64,000 nt of DNA from Nephrocerus scutellatus. Taxonomy: Eukaryota; Arthropoda; Insecta; Diptera; Pipunculidae. Positions 1 to 10,113 of this stretch are shown here, one piece after another; the stretch's first letter is position 1; each line of letters begins with the position of its first letter. Made by a program: the position numbers and the translations under genes. The stretch covers positions 56,466,432 to 56,530,431 of the forward strand of contig OX352761.1 of the NCBI GenBank assembly GCA_947095585.1, written 5' to 3'. The notes beneath the pieces were generated by a model that worked only from the letters and a program-made list of their open reading frames with translations, did not search any database and was not told the origin of the DNA.

Positions 1-433
1 CAGGTCGAAGAAATGGACCTTGCGTATAGTTGCCCTTTTTATTGATTTGGGTGTTGTTTCGAGCTGGATAGAGTATAAAAAAGACAAAGAAGCCAACCAA
101 ATCCATGATAAAGATATAGAAGATCTTTTAGATTTCAGACTCCGTCTTGCCAACAGCCTTATGGTAGCCACTGCAAATCCAAGAAAACGTGGTCGACCTT
201 TGCAAAACCAAAGCCCAGAAACCTTGCAAGTTCGCAAACGTTCAGAAAGTCGTCCAATAGGTGATATTAGATATGACTCAGTAAATCATCTTCCAATTTA
301 CGAAAATAAAATACAAAGGTGCAAAAATAAAAACTGTATAAGTAAAACTTATATTTTTTGCAAAAAGTGCAAAGTACATTTATGTTTAAATCAAAATAGA
401 AATTGCTTTATCGATTTTCATAATAAAAATTAA
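1..433 (+). pseudogene. piggyBac-like transposase, C-terminal fragment (U0)
   Basis: The window opens inside a piggyBac-type transposase. The open frame covers the helical region after the third catalytic aspartate, a basic KRGRP stretch and the C-terminal cysteine-rich domain with the pattern C-x4-C-x7-C-x2-C-x4-C-x6-C, ending at a TAA at 431-433. In piggyBac proteins this cross-brace zinc domain binds transposon ends. The part before position 1 is outside the window, so whether this copy was intact cannot be judged. Confidence 0.85.
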
Positions 434-857
434 AACATGTTCTTAACAAACATTTCAAAAAGTCAAAGTTGAGGAAGACTGAATTATTTTATGTTTAATG
501 AAATATTTATCTTTATTTGTTTCTTAGTTTTATAATTTTGTGTTAATTTTATATTTTTATGAATTTTTTATTATTTATTTTTATTACGAATTATTTATTA
601 TTTCTTTTTATTATTTATTTTTAATTTTTTAATTATGAATTATTTTGTAAATATTTCCATATTTTATCTTAATTTATTATTTTTTTTTTAATTTTATTAA
701 AACTATATTTAATAACTTTATCTTCCAAAAAAAGTAGTTACTTTAACTCAAAAAGAAGCCGTGAACTATTAATAGATAAATGATTTGAAAGTTACCAACT
801 CAGTTTATTTTTTTCCTTTGACATGATTTGTTCCATATATGGCACAGAGTGGAAAAC
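434..857. other. AT-rich 3' flank with CArG-like site
   Basis: No gene seen. About 300 bp of TTATT/ATTTA-rich sequence follows the transposase stop, then the conserved block containing CCATATATGG at 833-842. The usual continuation (palindrome AATTTTCATGAAAATT and the GGCGAC/GTCGCC block) is deleted here, and the sequence jumps straight into satellite monomers. Confidence 0.7.
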
Positions 858-930
858 CCCTCCGGGGAGACAACTCACCCATAGGAGTGTCCTACCAACA
901 CTATTAATCTCAGTGGCCCCGACAACTATT
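858..930. repeat. Satellite monomer remnant (U1)
   Basis: Parts of two ~99-bp monomers (CTCCGGGGAGACAACTCACC... and CTCAGTGGCCCCGACAAC...). They end abruptly in the second intron of the Myb-like gene, which removes the first exons of that gene in U1. Confidence 0.75.
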
Positions 931-965
931 GCATGGGACTAATAATAATAATTTACAGAAAGACC

Positions 966-1432
966 ATGGCCAGTGATGATATAAAAAATAAATTGAAATC
1001 ATTAAAGGCCATTGATAATTATAATCGTTCTGGAGCTGCACCATCGGTAGCTCCATTCATGGATTTATTAGATCATATTTATATCCTGGAAAATGCACCA
1101 CCAGAACATTCTTCAGTCGCTACCACCAGTGCAGGTATTCATCGGCTAGATAGTGGTGAAAATAATTTTTATGATATTATCGAAATATTCCCGGACACAC
1201 CTCCAGATTCTAGTTCATCAAAAGGGAAAAGTGCACGCCTGCCTAGAATAGACCAAGAATAACCGTGGGAAAGACCGCAGAAAAAATAAAAATGGATTTT
1301 TTGGAAAAAATATTAAAAATTACTGAGGCAAATAAATTAAAAATCTTTGCCGAAAAAGAGGCAGCAAAGGAACGTAGGAATCAAAAATTGATGGCCCTAC
1401 TCAGAGAAGAGAGAAATCGTCAAAACAATTAA
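966..1432 (+). pseudogene. Myb/SANT-like transposon accessory protein, 3' part (U1)
   Basis: The ATG at 966 opens a frame starting MASDDIKNKLKSLK, the last helix of a Myb/SANT-like DNA-binding domain of the type carried by PIF/Harbinger elements. U1 lacks the 15 nt coding MAYKQ found in the other units. The frame stops at 1262. The charged C-terminal coil continues one frame over from an ATG at 1292 to a stop at 1430-1432 (MDFLEKILKITEANK... ending REERNRQNN), so one frameshift lies between them. U1 has the only copy of the coil that stays open to its natural end. Exons 1 and 2 are missing. Confidence 0.6.
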
Positions 1433-1468
1433 ATTTTTCTAATATTACACAACACTTTTTTTTTAGCT

Positions 1469-1500
1469 GTCAAACAGTTGACTTAAATAGTCAACGTCAA
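1469..1500. repeat. Palindromic TTGAC/GTCAA cluster
   Basis: Four GTCAA or TTGAC pentamers lie within 32 bp. Two form the inverted repeat GTTGACT-TAAAT-AGTCAAC. The cluster recurs about 40-100 bp after the Myb-like gene in U1-U10, for example at 22989-23020. It looks like a binding-site cluster; the binding factor is unknown. Confidence 0.5.
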
Positions 1501-1647
1501 TCTAACAAAACAAATGCGCATTTCAATTATTTATGGTATACATAAAAGTTGATTAGACTGTATGAATATCAATTTATGCATGTGAAAAAAAAAGACAATA
1601 TTATAGTTATAATTAATTCTTCTGTGCGTGGCGATTCTTGGTTTTTT

Positions 1648-2119
1648 AAATTCTCTATATTAACTTTACTTGCCCGTGGGTTTGTGGGCTTGTGGATTTG
1701 TGTGTCATGGAATCTTGCGATCAATTTTTAACCCACTTCCTACTGCCCGATTTTATTGAAATTTGGCACACATGTATATCTCCCATGACAACACTTTCCA
1801 TTAAAATTTGAGGCCCCTCGGGCCGCGGGGTCGGGGGGCTCCCATACAATATTTTACAAAACTTACCCGATTTTCTTTAAATTTTGTACACATGTGTGTC
1901 TTCGATGGAAAACACTTTTTGTAAAAATTTGGGGACCCCAATATACAATTTTTAAATATCGCTATATCGCATCAGATCACGGCAAAGGATGAGCTCTGTG
2001 CCTTGTGAGCAACGCTGTTCGCTGCCGCCACAAAACGAGCACGCAGTGTGTGTGTGTGTGTGTGTGTGTGTATCCCCGATTAGAGAATTTACAAGAAAAA
2101 TGTTAATTCTTATGGGTTG
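1648..2119 (+). mobile_element. Helentron-like non-autonomous element (U1)
   Basis: A discrete 472-bp insertion in a T6-7 tract; U4-U10 show the uninterrupted site. It begins AAATTCTCTA at 1648-1657. The inverted match TAGAGAATTT lies at 2081-2090, about 30 bp before the 3' end, and is followed by an AAGAA...TTCTT-type hairpin. A GT dinucleotide run occupies about 2045-2072. One terminal and one subterminal inverted repeat, a 3' hairpin, internal simple repeats and a T-rich target are the layout described for Helentron/Helitron2 derivatives such as DINE-1. Classification is inferred from structure; no protein is encoded. Confidence 0.6.
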
Positions 2120-2183
2120 TTTTTTTATATTTTCACATCTCTTGAAAACTAATTGTTTGTTCTGTGTGATTACGTTTAGCCCC

Positions 2184-2288
2184 ATGCCGCCAAAACGTGG
2201 GGGCAGTAGTTTGGGTCGAAGAACTCGAAATACTGCAAACCAAGCAAATTTTCAATCAATTCTCTTTAATTATCACGATCTTTGGTAA
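2184..2288 (+). pseudogene. Helitron RepHel N-terminal fragment (U1)
   Basis: Starts MPPKRGGSSLGRRTRN and resembles the amino-terminus of insect Helitron helicase-like proteins through about codon 22 (NQANF). It then runs into unrelated sequence and stops at 2286-2288. It sits 65 bp upstream of the transposase first exon. Confidence 0.5.
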
Positions 2289-4242
2289 AAAAATGACGTT
2301 TGATATTCTTTTTATTTGGGGTTTTGTCACGTGCGGATCGCTTGTTGGAGCCATGGCTGTAAGTTTGATTTTCTATGGTTAATTTTTAGCATAAAATATA
2401 AAAATTAAGTTCCAAAGATTTTTTTTCTTATTGTTTTGTTGTGTTTTCAACGCAAAACAAGAAAAAAAAGTCATTGTGCCATAATTTCGCTACAAATAGT
2501 CTTTTTATTTTGTTCCATATTGGGAACAAATTTAGAGTGTTCCATAGATGGAACATAAAACATTTGTACTACAAACTGCGCAATTAGCAAATTTCTTTTC
2601 GTTCGACATTTGCAGTCTACTTCACTAAACCAAAGAAAACTGACAGAATTTCAAATAAGGGACATTCTGATGATTCTGAGTATGAAAATGTTGACAAGGA
2701 AGACGTTATATTGGAAATAACAGATAATAAGTCTTTGAAGAACAATAGAACCGATATTGAACAACAACAGCCTGGTGATGAAGTTGAAGATATCGGCGAA
2801 ATTAATTCATCACAAGTAGCAATCAGCGAGGTAGAAAAGAGCCAATTTTAATAGCTGTTGGAGCAGACCAAGTTTTTAATCAAGTTTTAGAGGAAGTGTG
2901 ACGTCGGCCTAGCGGTGGAATCAGGCAACAAAAAGAAAAAAGGAATGTCTAATAAACCTAAAAGGTAGGGTAAATGGAAACCAGCAAACTTCAACTATGA
3001 TGGTTTTGCTTCTGCCCTTAAGAAGGCTAAGCATCTAAAATAAAGGAAATGCACACATGGCTTTTGGGGTAAAGACGATTTCTGGCTTTGCAAAAAACCT
3101 TCTTCTGACTTTGGCATCCGAGTAGAGTGGACGTGGTAAGAATCACGTCAGATAGTTTTTTTTCACTCAAGCAGAAGAAGTAAATTTAAAAAGTTGAGGA
3201 AGGAAAATCGCCGCTACGTGCCGAAACCAAGGAAAAATTTCGATTGTAAATTACAGGCATTTTAATTGAAAATATCTGAAGCATGTGTACATAGTTCTTT
3301 TTGCGAATGTAATTGAAGCAAATAATCGCCTCGGATATGGCTAACCGAGGCAGTGTCTCATTTGATATGTGAAAAAAAAGAAGATAAAATTACCTTTTTT
3401 CCATTGTCGCCGTCATTTTTATTCGTTTAACACACGGACACCAGCCGTCGTGTTAGCACCTGAAACAGTAACTCAAATATTAATCGGAGGATTGGTGTCA
3501 CATCAGCCGCCGCTCCTGCTTTTCTTGTCGTCAGTGGTGTCTTGGACGCGTCCATCGTGGTTGTCGTTGTCAGTTAGTTTATCAATGCCGCACTTGTCGG
3601 ATTTGCTGTGGGAATCTAAGCTCCGACAAACAGAAGAAGCAACCGCCATAGCATTGGTAGTAATATATATATAGACATGTTAAAGTATATATACTTTAGT
3701 CGAAACAACTAAACCGCTGCTCAAAACAAGGAAGCATGTTAAAGTTTTGAAATTTAATCAAGAACTAAACATTAATCCAAAAAGGAAAAAACAAATTTTC
3801 TTTGTGGGGTCGAATAATTATATTTTTCAAAACCAGTCCACCTGTTTAACAATTCGAACTGAGATGGGAAGTGTTTTTTTTTTGTGGCACATAATCATTG
3901 AAGTTAGTTAAAAATCAAATTGCAACTAGAACCGCACCAATGTGCCATCATAAATCAAGAAAGACCCAGTCAACGAAAAATAATAGTGACTTAAAAAAAT
4001 ACGTAAGCAGAGACCGGAGGAAACATAAACTTTAAAATAAACCAAGAATAAGAAACAAAACGCAGAAAAAAAAAATTGTAGAGTGCAGAAAGCAGTGAAA
4101 GTTTGTTTAAATGCTTGATATAAAAATACCTACAGTGATACCTTCAAATAGCCGCACAGCAGCGACCTTTTTATTACAATTTGTTTTGTTTGTTCGTACC
4201 TAGAGGATAAATCCAATTGGCCGTCTATTAAATCCCTTTTGT

Positions 4243-4260
4243 AGTCGTCGTCGTCGTCAT
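4243..4260. repeat. (GTC)n microsatellite inside the 2.9-kb insertion
   Basis: A short run of GTC triplets that continues into ATC/TTC-rich sequence. Also present in the U11 copy. Confidence 0.7.
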
Positions 4261-4621
4261 CTTCACATTCGTCATCCACTACGATGTCGCCTTCACAGAA
4301 ATCACTGGACCGTTAGATCCAGAACAGTTCTCATTTATTAAATTAAACCTTTTTCAAATATTTACGATAGTTTAAGATTGCGATTTGCCAAACGTTCCGC
4401 GCGGTAAAACAAATAAATTACTTCCTTAACCACTCCATAAAATTTTTTTAGTAAAACAGCTATACGAAGTGATGTGATCACCACGTCGGCTGCCTCAACA
4501 AAACAAAAATAATAATTAAAAATGAGTAACCCTATTGTTGAATTTTTAAACTTGAATATTATATCGTACAAAATTGAATAAAAGAAAAGAAAGGAAGGAA
4601 CGGTGTAGAGATAATCGCATC

Positions 4622-4995
4622 ATTTATTTTTTTTCTTTCTAATATTATAGTTGTAGTTTAAATCATTCATTTGTCATATCGGTGTTTAAATATCAGTTCT
4701 TTAATCGACAAGAAGTTAATCATTAAACCCATTTATTTTATTACTCATAAGAGTCTCGTAACATTAGAAATTAAATTAGTAAACGAAATTTAAATTAAAT
4801 TATCGTTTGTCATCAACTTATGCTAATCGCCCAATTTATTTTTCTTTCCTTTTAATATTGTAGCTGTAATTTAAATCTTCCATTCGTCATATCAGTGTTT
4901 AATTCTCATTTCTTTACTCGACGAGAAATCATTCATTAAACTAATTTGTTTTACTAATTATAAGAGTCCCTTAATTTTAGAAATTATAAATGTTC
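4622..4995. repeat. Imperfect ~212-bp tandem duplication inside the 2.9-kb insertion
   Basis: 4622-4790 and 4834-4995 align through the same landmarks: TTTATTTTTCTTTC, TAATATT, CGTCATATC, CGACAAGAA/CGACGAGAA, CATTAAAC, ATAAGAGTC. Many substitutions separate them, so this duplication is older than the copying of the whole insertion to U11. Confidence 0.6.
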
Positions 4996-6087
4996 GACGA
5001 GATTTAATTTAAGTTTTTTTCCTTAAAAACAAAATTTTTTGAAATAAAACTACTTTCATAGCTGCACGAAAACAGCATCTATTCATAACAAAATTTTCGC
5101 TAAATAATCGTTTCTTTTTATTTACCGCAAATATGTGTGATTATTTAGACCACTATAAACACTCATAGCCATGATTAAATAAATGATTTGCAAATAAGAT
5201 ATTGCTTAGAAAAGAACAAAGAAAATGAAAAATTTACGAACGGAAAAAGTAATAGCTCTTAGATCCAAGATCTTCAGTTTAAGTCAATATAATTAATGCT
5301 TATGCAGAAGAAGCGCTTAGCGTAGCAATATATATGCATACAGCATATGCAAATATACATAGATACATATTTAAGTTTGTTGATTCTTTTGAAACCTATG
5401 CATTGCTAAAGCAGTTTTCTGATCGATCACGCGGTAACACCAATTGCATCGAGCAAGGCATGCTCCCAATCCGTTTTCCCCTTTAGCTTCGTTGTACATT
5501 TTCTCTCGTTTGTTGACATTGAGTTCGCTCATGACAGGGTTTTCAAGACAAAGATAGGTTGAGAAATCGGTTCGGATGGGAGGAGGCAACGCGGCGTGAG
5601 TGAGACGGAAAAAGTTGGAGCTGTGAGTGTCGGTGTCAAGGCGCAGCCCACGTTCCATAGCCGGGAAAAAAAATTTCTTTACAGTGACGCTTTGACTTCC
5701 GGCACAGCGGTGTCACATTTCGTCATGCAACAGAACAAGGAAGGTTCTCAGGTTGCGAGGCTAACAGCGCCCCTTACCAGGGCGAAATATGGCAACGTAC
5801 CAGAAGTAGACATTGATTTCGTTATAAATACGTCCAAATGTACTGAAAAATCAGCTATAAGCTATCGACGTGGTCAAGATCAATTTCAAACGAACACAAT
5901 CCCATTTGAAGCTGAAGAACTCTATTCAACACCAGTTCTAGAGACACGAGAAGGATATTTTGAGAAATATTTCCCGCCATCCTTTTTTGAACTTACAGCT
6001 CAATTTACAAACATGTATGCTCATCAGTGCAATGTGCGTGGCTTCAAAATGACAGACGGTACTGAAATACGTAAATTGTTTGGGCTT

Positions 6088-6345
6088 AATCTCAGTGGCC
6101 CCGACAACTATTGAATGGACACTAATATCGGTCATCCCCCTCAGATATCGACCCCATCCCCCTAGAGCTGTCTTACCATCACCATTCAACTCAGCGACCC
6201 CGAAAACCTTAGAATCGACACTAATATCGCTCATCCCCCTCAGTTATCGACCCCATCTCCCTAGGGCTGTCGTACCATCACGACTCAACTCAGCGACCCC
6301 GAAAACTATAAAATCCACACTAATATCCATTCTGAATGGAATGAA
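6088..6345. repeat. Satellite block, 2.5 monomers of 99 bp (U2)
   Basis: The landmark CTCAG recurs at 6091, 6190 and 6289, an exact 99-bp period. The monomers are GC-rich against the AT-rich surroundings. Because 99 is divisible by 3, both strands stay open across several monomers, which produces spurious repeated peptides. Confidence 0.85.
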
Positions 6346-6539
6346 ATTTTGTGCCCAAAGTAAGAGACAAGAATAGTTTTTTTTACTTTAAACAGTTAGC
6401 GATACTGAAAATTTAATGTCATTAAAAAAAATTTTCTTCCAACAGAAATTTGAGTTGTCATCAATAATCTTTTAATAATAATAAATAATAATAAAAATAT
6501 TAATAATAAATTCTCAAATTGCTACAAGCAATAACAGAA

Positions 6540-7292
6540 ATGTTTCGTAAGTATAAAAGCGACTATTTATAAAAATGAATAATTTGCCTTTTTACTTCTA
6601 GAGTTCCACGACGAAAATGGACGGGAGCCAAAACCAGAATTCTACTCGTTTATGTTACTAACAGATTAGAGGAGTTTACACACCAAACAAAAAAGATTAA
6701 TGTTAATAATAATTTAATGGAAGACATGCTGTCATCAGGAATACTGCCGGTATGTAAATTAATTTTTTTTATTATTTGATTATTCTAATAACTTAATTTA
6801 CAGGAAGACCATGGCCAGTGATGATATAAAAAATAAATTGAAATCATTAAAAATGGCCTACAAACAGGCCATTGATAATAATAATCGTACTGGAGCTGCA
6901 CCATCGGTAGCTCCATTCATGGATTTATTAGATCATATTTATATCCTGGAAAATGCACCACCAGAACATTCTTCATTCGCTACCACCAGTGCATGTATTC
7001 ATCGGCTAGATAGTGGTGAAAATAATTTTTATGATGTTATCGAAATATTCCCGAACACACCTCCAGATTCTAGTTCATCAAAAAGGGAAAGTGCACGCCT
7101 GCCTAGAAAAGACCAAGAATAACCGCGGGAAAGACCGCAGAAAAAATAAAAATGGACTTTTTGGAAAAAATATTAAAAATTACTGAGGCAAATAAATAAA
7201 AAATCTTTGCCGAATAAGAGGCAGCAAAGGAACGTAGGAATCAAGAATTGATGGCCCTACTCAGAGAAGAGAGAAATCGTCAAAACAATTAA
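6540..7292 (+). pseudogene. Myb/SANT-like transposon accessory gene, most complete copy (U2)
   Basis: Predicted exon 1 is ATGTTTC (6540-6546) with donor GTAAGT. Exon 2 (about 6604-6749) reads through WTGAKTRILL and NRLEEFTHQTKK, a trihelix/Myb-like helix pattern, to MEDMLSSGILP with donor GTATGT. Exon 3 begins at about 6808 (ACCATGG) and continues MASDDIKNKLKSLKMAYKQ. Both joints keep frame only if the second AG of closely spaced acceptors is used (CTAGAG and CAGGAAG), so the model is tentative. A frameshift near 7100 puts the coil (MDFLEKILKITEANK) in another frame, and the coil then stops early at TAA after ANK. Proteins of this type partner the nuclease in PIF/Harbinger elements; a link to piggyBac would be unusual, so the gene was probably brought in by a nested element. 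Confidence 0.6.
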
Positions 7293-7512
7293 ATTTTTCT
7301 AATATTACACAACACTTTTTTTTAGCTGTCAACAGTTGACTTAAATAGTCAACGTCAATCTAAACAAAACAAATGCGCATTTGAATTATTTATGGTATAC
7401 ATTTAAGTTGATTAGACTGTATGAATATCAATTTATGCATGTGAAAAAAATAATCAAAGACAATATTATAGTTATAATTAATTCTTCTGTGCGTGGCGAT
7501 TCTTGGTTTTTT

Positions 7513-8054
7513 AAGTTCTCTATATTAACTTCACTTGCTCGTGTGTTTGTGGGTTTGTGGGCTTGTGGGTTTGTGGGTTTGTGGGCTTGTGGATTTGTGT
7601 GGCATGGAATTTTGCGATCAATTTTTAACCCACTTCCTATAGCCCGATTTTATTGAAATTTGGCACACATGTATATCTCCCATGACAACACTTTCTATTA
7701 AAATTTGAGGCCCCTCGGGCCGCGGGGTCGGGGGGCTCCCATACAATATTTTACAAAATTTACCCGATTTTCTTTAAATTTTGTACACATGTGTGTCTTC
7801 GATGGAAAACACTTTTTGTAAAAATTTGGAGCGATCGGCCCCTTGGGGACCCCAATATATAATTTTTAAATATCGCTATATCGCATCAGATCACGGCAAA
7901 GTATGAGCTCTGTGCCTTGTGAGCAGCGCTGTTCGCTGCCGCTGCGGCATTTGGTGGATGATTTTGCCACAAAACGAGCACGCAGTGTGTGTGTGTGTAT
8001 GTGTGTATCCCCGATTAGAGAATTTACAAGAAAAATTTTAATTCTTATGGGTGG
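7513..8054 (+). mobile_element. Helentron-like non-autonomous element (U2)
   Basis: A 542-bp copy of the U1 element, in the same T-run and orientation. Terminal repeat AAGTTCTCTA at 7513-7522 and subterminal inverse TAGAGAATTT at 8016-8025. It has an internal GTGGGTTT/GTGGGCTT repeat (about 7548-7597) and a GT-rich run (about 7985-8007) that differ in length from U1, as expected for simple-sequence cores. Confidence 0.6.
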
Positions 8055-8118
8055 TTTTTTTATATTTTCACATCTCTTGAAAACTAATTGTTTGTTCTGT
8101 GTGATTACGTTTAGCCCC

Positions 8119-8223
8119 ATGCCGCCAAAACTTGGGGGCAGTAGTTTGGGTCGAAGAACTCGAAATACTACAAACCAAGCAAATTTTCAATCAATTCTCT
8201 TTAATTATTACGATCTTTGGTAA
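8119..8223 (+). pseudogene. Helitron RepHel N-terminal fragment (U2)
   Basis: Same fragment as in U1, with Arg5 changed to Leu (MPPKLGGSS). It stops at 8221-8223. Confidence 0.5.
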
Positions 8224-9647
8224 AAAAAAATGACGTTTGATATTCTTTTTATTTGGGGTTTTGCCACGTGCGGATCGCTTGTTGGAGCCATGGCTGTAAG
8301 TTTGATTTTCTATGGTTAATTTTTAGCATAAAATATAAAAATTAAGTTCCAATGATTGTTTTTCTTATTGTTTTGTTGTGTTTTCAACGCAAAACAAGAA
8401 AATAAACAAGTCATTGTGCCATAATTTCGCTACAAATAGTCTTTTTATTTTGTTCCATATTTGGAACAAATTTAGCCGACGGTTGTGTTCCATATTTAGA
8501 ACATAAAACATTTGTACTACAAACTGCGCAATTAGCAAATATCTTTTCGTTCGACATTTGCAGTCTACTTCACTAAACCAAAGAAAACTGACAGAATTTC
8601 AAATAAGGGGCATTCTGATGATTCTGAGTATGAAAATGTTGACAAGGAAGACGTTATATTGGAAATAACAGATAATAAGTCTTTAAAGATCAATAGAACC
8701 GATATTGAACAACAACAGCCTGGTGATGAAGGCGAAATTAATTCATCACAATTAGCAATCAGCGAGGTGGAAGAGCCAATTTTAATAGCTGTTGGAGCAG
8801 ACCAAGTTTTTAATCAAGTTTTAGAGGAAGTAGACATTGATTTCGTTATAAATACGTCCAAATGTACTGAAAAATCAGCTATAAGCTAACGACGTGGTCA
8901 GTATCAATTTCAAACGAACACAATCCCATTTGAAGCTGAAGAACTCTATTCAACACCAGTTCTAGAAACACGAAAAGGATATTTTGAGAAATATTTCCCG
9001 CCATCCTTTTTTGAACTTACAGCTCAATTTACAAACATGTATGCTCATCAGTGCAATGTGCGTGGCTTCAAAATGACAGACGGTACTGAAATACGTAACG
9101 TAAATTGTTTGGGCTTCATATTCTAATGGGGTCCCTCAAATTTCCAAGAATTCGTTTTTACTGGAATTCTGACATCGGTATACAAACGGTCATTAATGCC
9201 ATGTCTTATGAACGTTTTTCGCAGCTAAGAAACAATATACACTTCGTTGATGTGCAGAAACAAACCACCGATTGCAAAGATAAATTTTTCAAAGTCCGGC
9301 CTATCATTGAAAGCGTAAGAAATAGATGCCTTCAACACAAGGTGGAAGAAGTGGTATCTATTGATGAACAAATTATACCCTTTAAATGCAAATTATCAAT
9401 AAAACAGTACTGCAAAGGAAAGCCATATCCATGGGGAATAAAAAATTAAAGCTGGAAAATCTGGATTATGTTATGATTTCATTCTTTATCAAGGTAAAGA
9501 GACCGGGTTATCAGAAAGAAACCTTAGAAGATTCGGATTTGGAGCAGCCGTTGTTCTTCATCTTTCTGAAAGACTTAAAAATCAAGGCAACAGAATGTTT
9601 TTCGATAAATATTTTTCAAACTATAATTTATTTGAAATATTAAAAAA

Positions 9648-10113
9648 CAACCTATAAAAATTAAAATTTTTCTTGTAAATTCTCTAATCGGGGATACACA
9701 CACACACACACTGCGTACTCGTTTTGTGGCAAAATCATCCACCAAATGCCGCAGCGGCAGCGAACAGCGCTGCTCACAAAGCACAGAGCTCATACTTTGC
9801 CGTGATCTGATGCGATATAGCGATATTTAAAAATTGTATATTGGGGTCCCCAAGGGGCCGATCGCTCCAGATTTTTACAAAAAGTGTTTTCCATCGAAGA
9901 CACACATGTGTACAAAATTTAAAGAAAATCGGGTACATTTTGTAAAATATTTGTATTGTATGCAAATTTTAATAGTGTTGTCATGGGAGATATACATGTG
10001 TGCCAAATTTCAATTAAATCGGGCTGTAGGAAGTGGGTTAAAAATTGATCACAAGATTTGGCCAGCCAGCCAGCCAGCCAGCCACGGGCAAGTGAGGTTA
10101 ATATAGAGAATTT
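9648..10113 (-). mobile_element. Helentron-like element, inverted copy inside the transposase (U2)
   Basis: A 466-bp element in reverse orientation to the one at 7513. Its terminal repeat is TAGAGAATTT at 10104-10113, with the inverse AAATTCTCTA at 9677-9686. It contains CA repeats and a (GCCA)n run near 10060-10082. It sits in an A-rich tract (T-rich on its own strand). The uninterrupted site is visible in U4 and U6-U10, so this is true insertion and not rearrangement. It ends the open frame after FEILK. Confidence 0.65.

Larger units (their letters stand above)
2898..5802. mobile_element. 2.9-kb insertion of unknown class in the U1 transposase
   Basis: Inserted between codons for LEE and VDIDF, flanked by GAAGT at 2893-2897 and 5803-5807, which fits a 5-bp target duplication. 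The ends show only weak inverted similarity (GTGACGTCGGCC against GGTACGTTGCC). No transposase is recognised. Between 2899 and 3143 one frame reads like decayed coding (WKPANFNYDGFASALKKAKH, then KCTHGFWGKDDFWLCKKP) with two in-frame stops. A basic stretch follows near 3170-3265. On the minus strand, 5371-5658 is open with a CNWC...H pattern but has no recognisable homology. A nearly identical copy lies at 54345-57250. Intron retention is unlikely because no splice pair restores the junction. Confidence 0.6.
2353..6087 (+). pseudogene. piggyBac-like transposase, truncated and interrupted (U1)
   Basis: Exon 1 is ATGGCT at 2353-2358, followed by a GTAAGT donor. The intron runs 2359-2615 and ends TTTGCAG. 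Exon 2 (2616-2897, then 5803-6087) encodes the acidic N-terminal region. It is split by a 2.9-kb insertion at 2898-5802, with GAAGT on both sides. A one-base change near 2833 (GTAGAAAAG for GTGGAAG) breaks the frame before the insertion. The gene ends at 6087, after the codons for EIRKLFGL, where satellite sequence begins; all catalytic aspartates and the cysteine-rich domain are lost. The two CArG-like intron palindromes are degraded here. Confidence 0.8.

Noticed and set aside
1549..1731. 60-codon frame MIRLYEYQFMHVKK (and its equivalents in other units)
   Set aside because: It spans the Helentron-like insertion point and the T-run, has no homology I recognise, and its end depends on the insertion.
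1989..2288. 99-codon frame across the GT repeat (and 7903-8223, 18251-18571) as one protein
   Set aside because: Only the last ~34 codons (MPPKRGG...) are conserved outside the Helentron-like insertion; the rest is translated noncoding element and simple repeat.
2898..5802. 2.9-kb segment as a retained intron of the transposase
   Set aside because: No GT/AG pair at the borders restores the uninterrupted coding sequence, whereas the GAAGT repeat on both sides explains it as an insertion.
5596..6114. 172-codon frame apparently fusing the 2.9-kb insertion to transposase (also 57044-57880)
   Set aside because: The start is GTG, no promoter or ATG supports it, and its first ~70 codons have no recognised homology. 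Chance open reading through the junction is enough.
6553..6560. TATAAAAG as a TATA box for the Myb-like gene
   Set aside because: It lies inside the predicted first intron (GTAAGTATAAAAG); the match to a splice donor explains the conserved context better.
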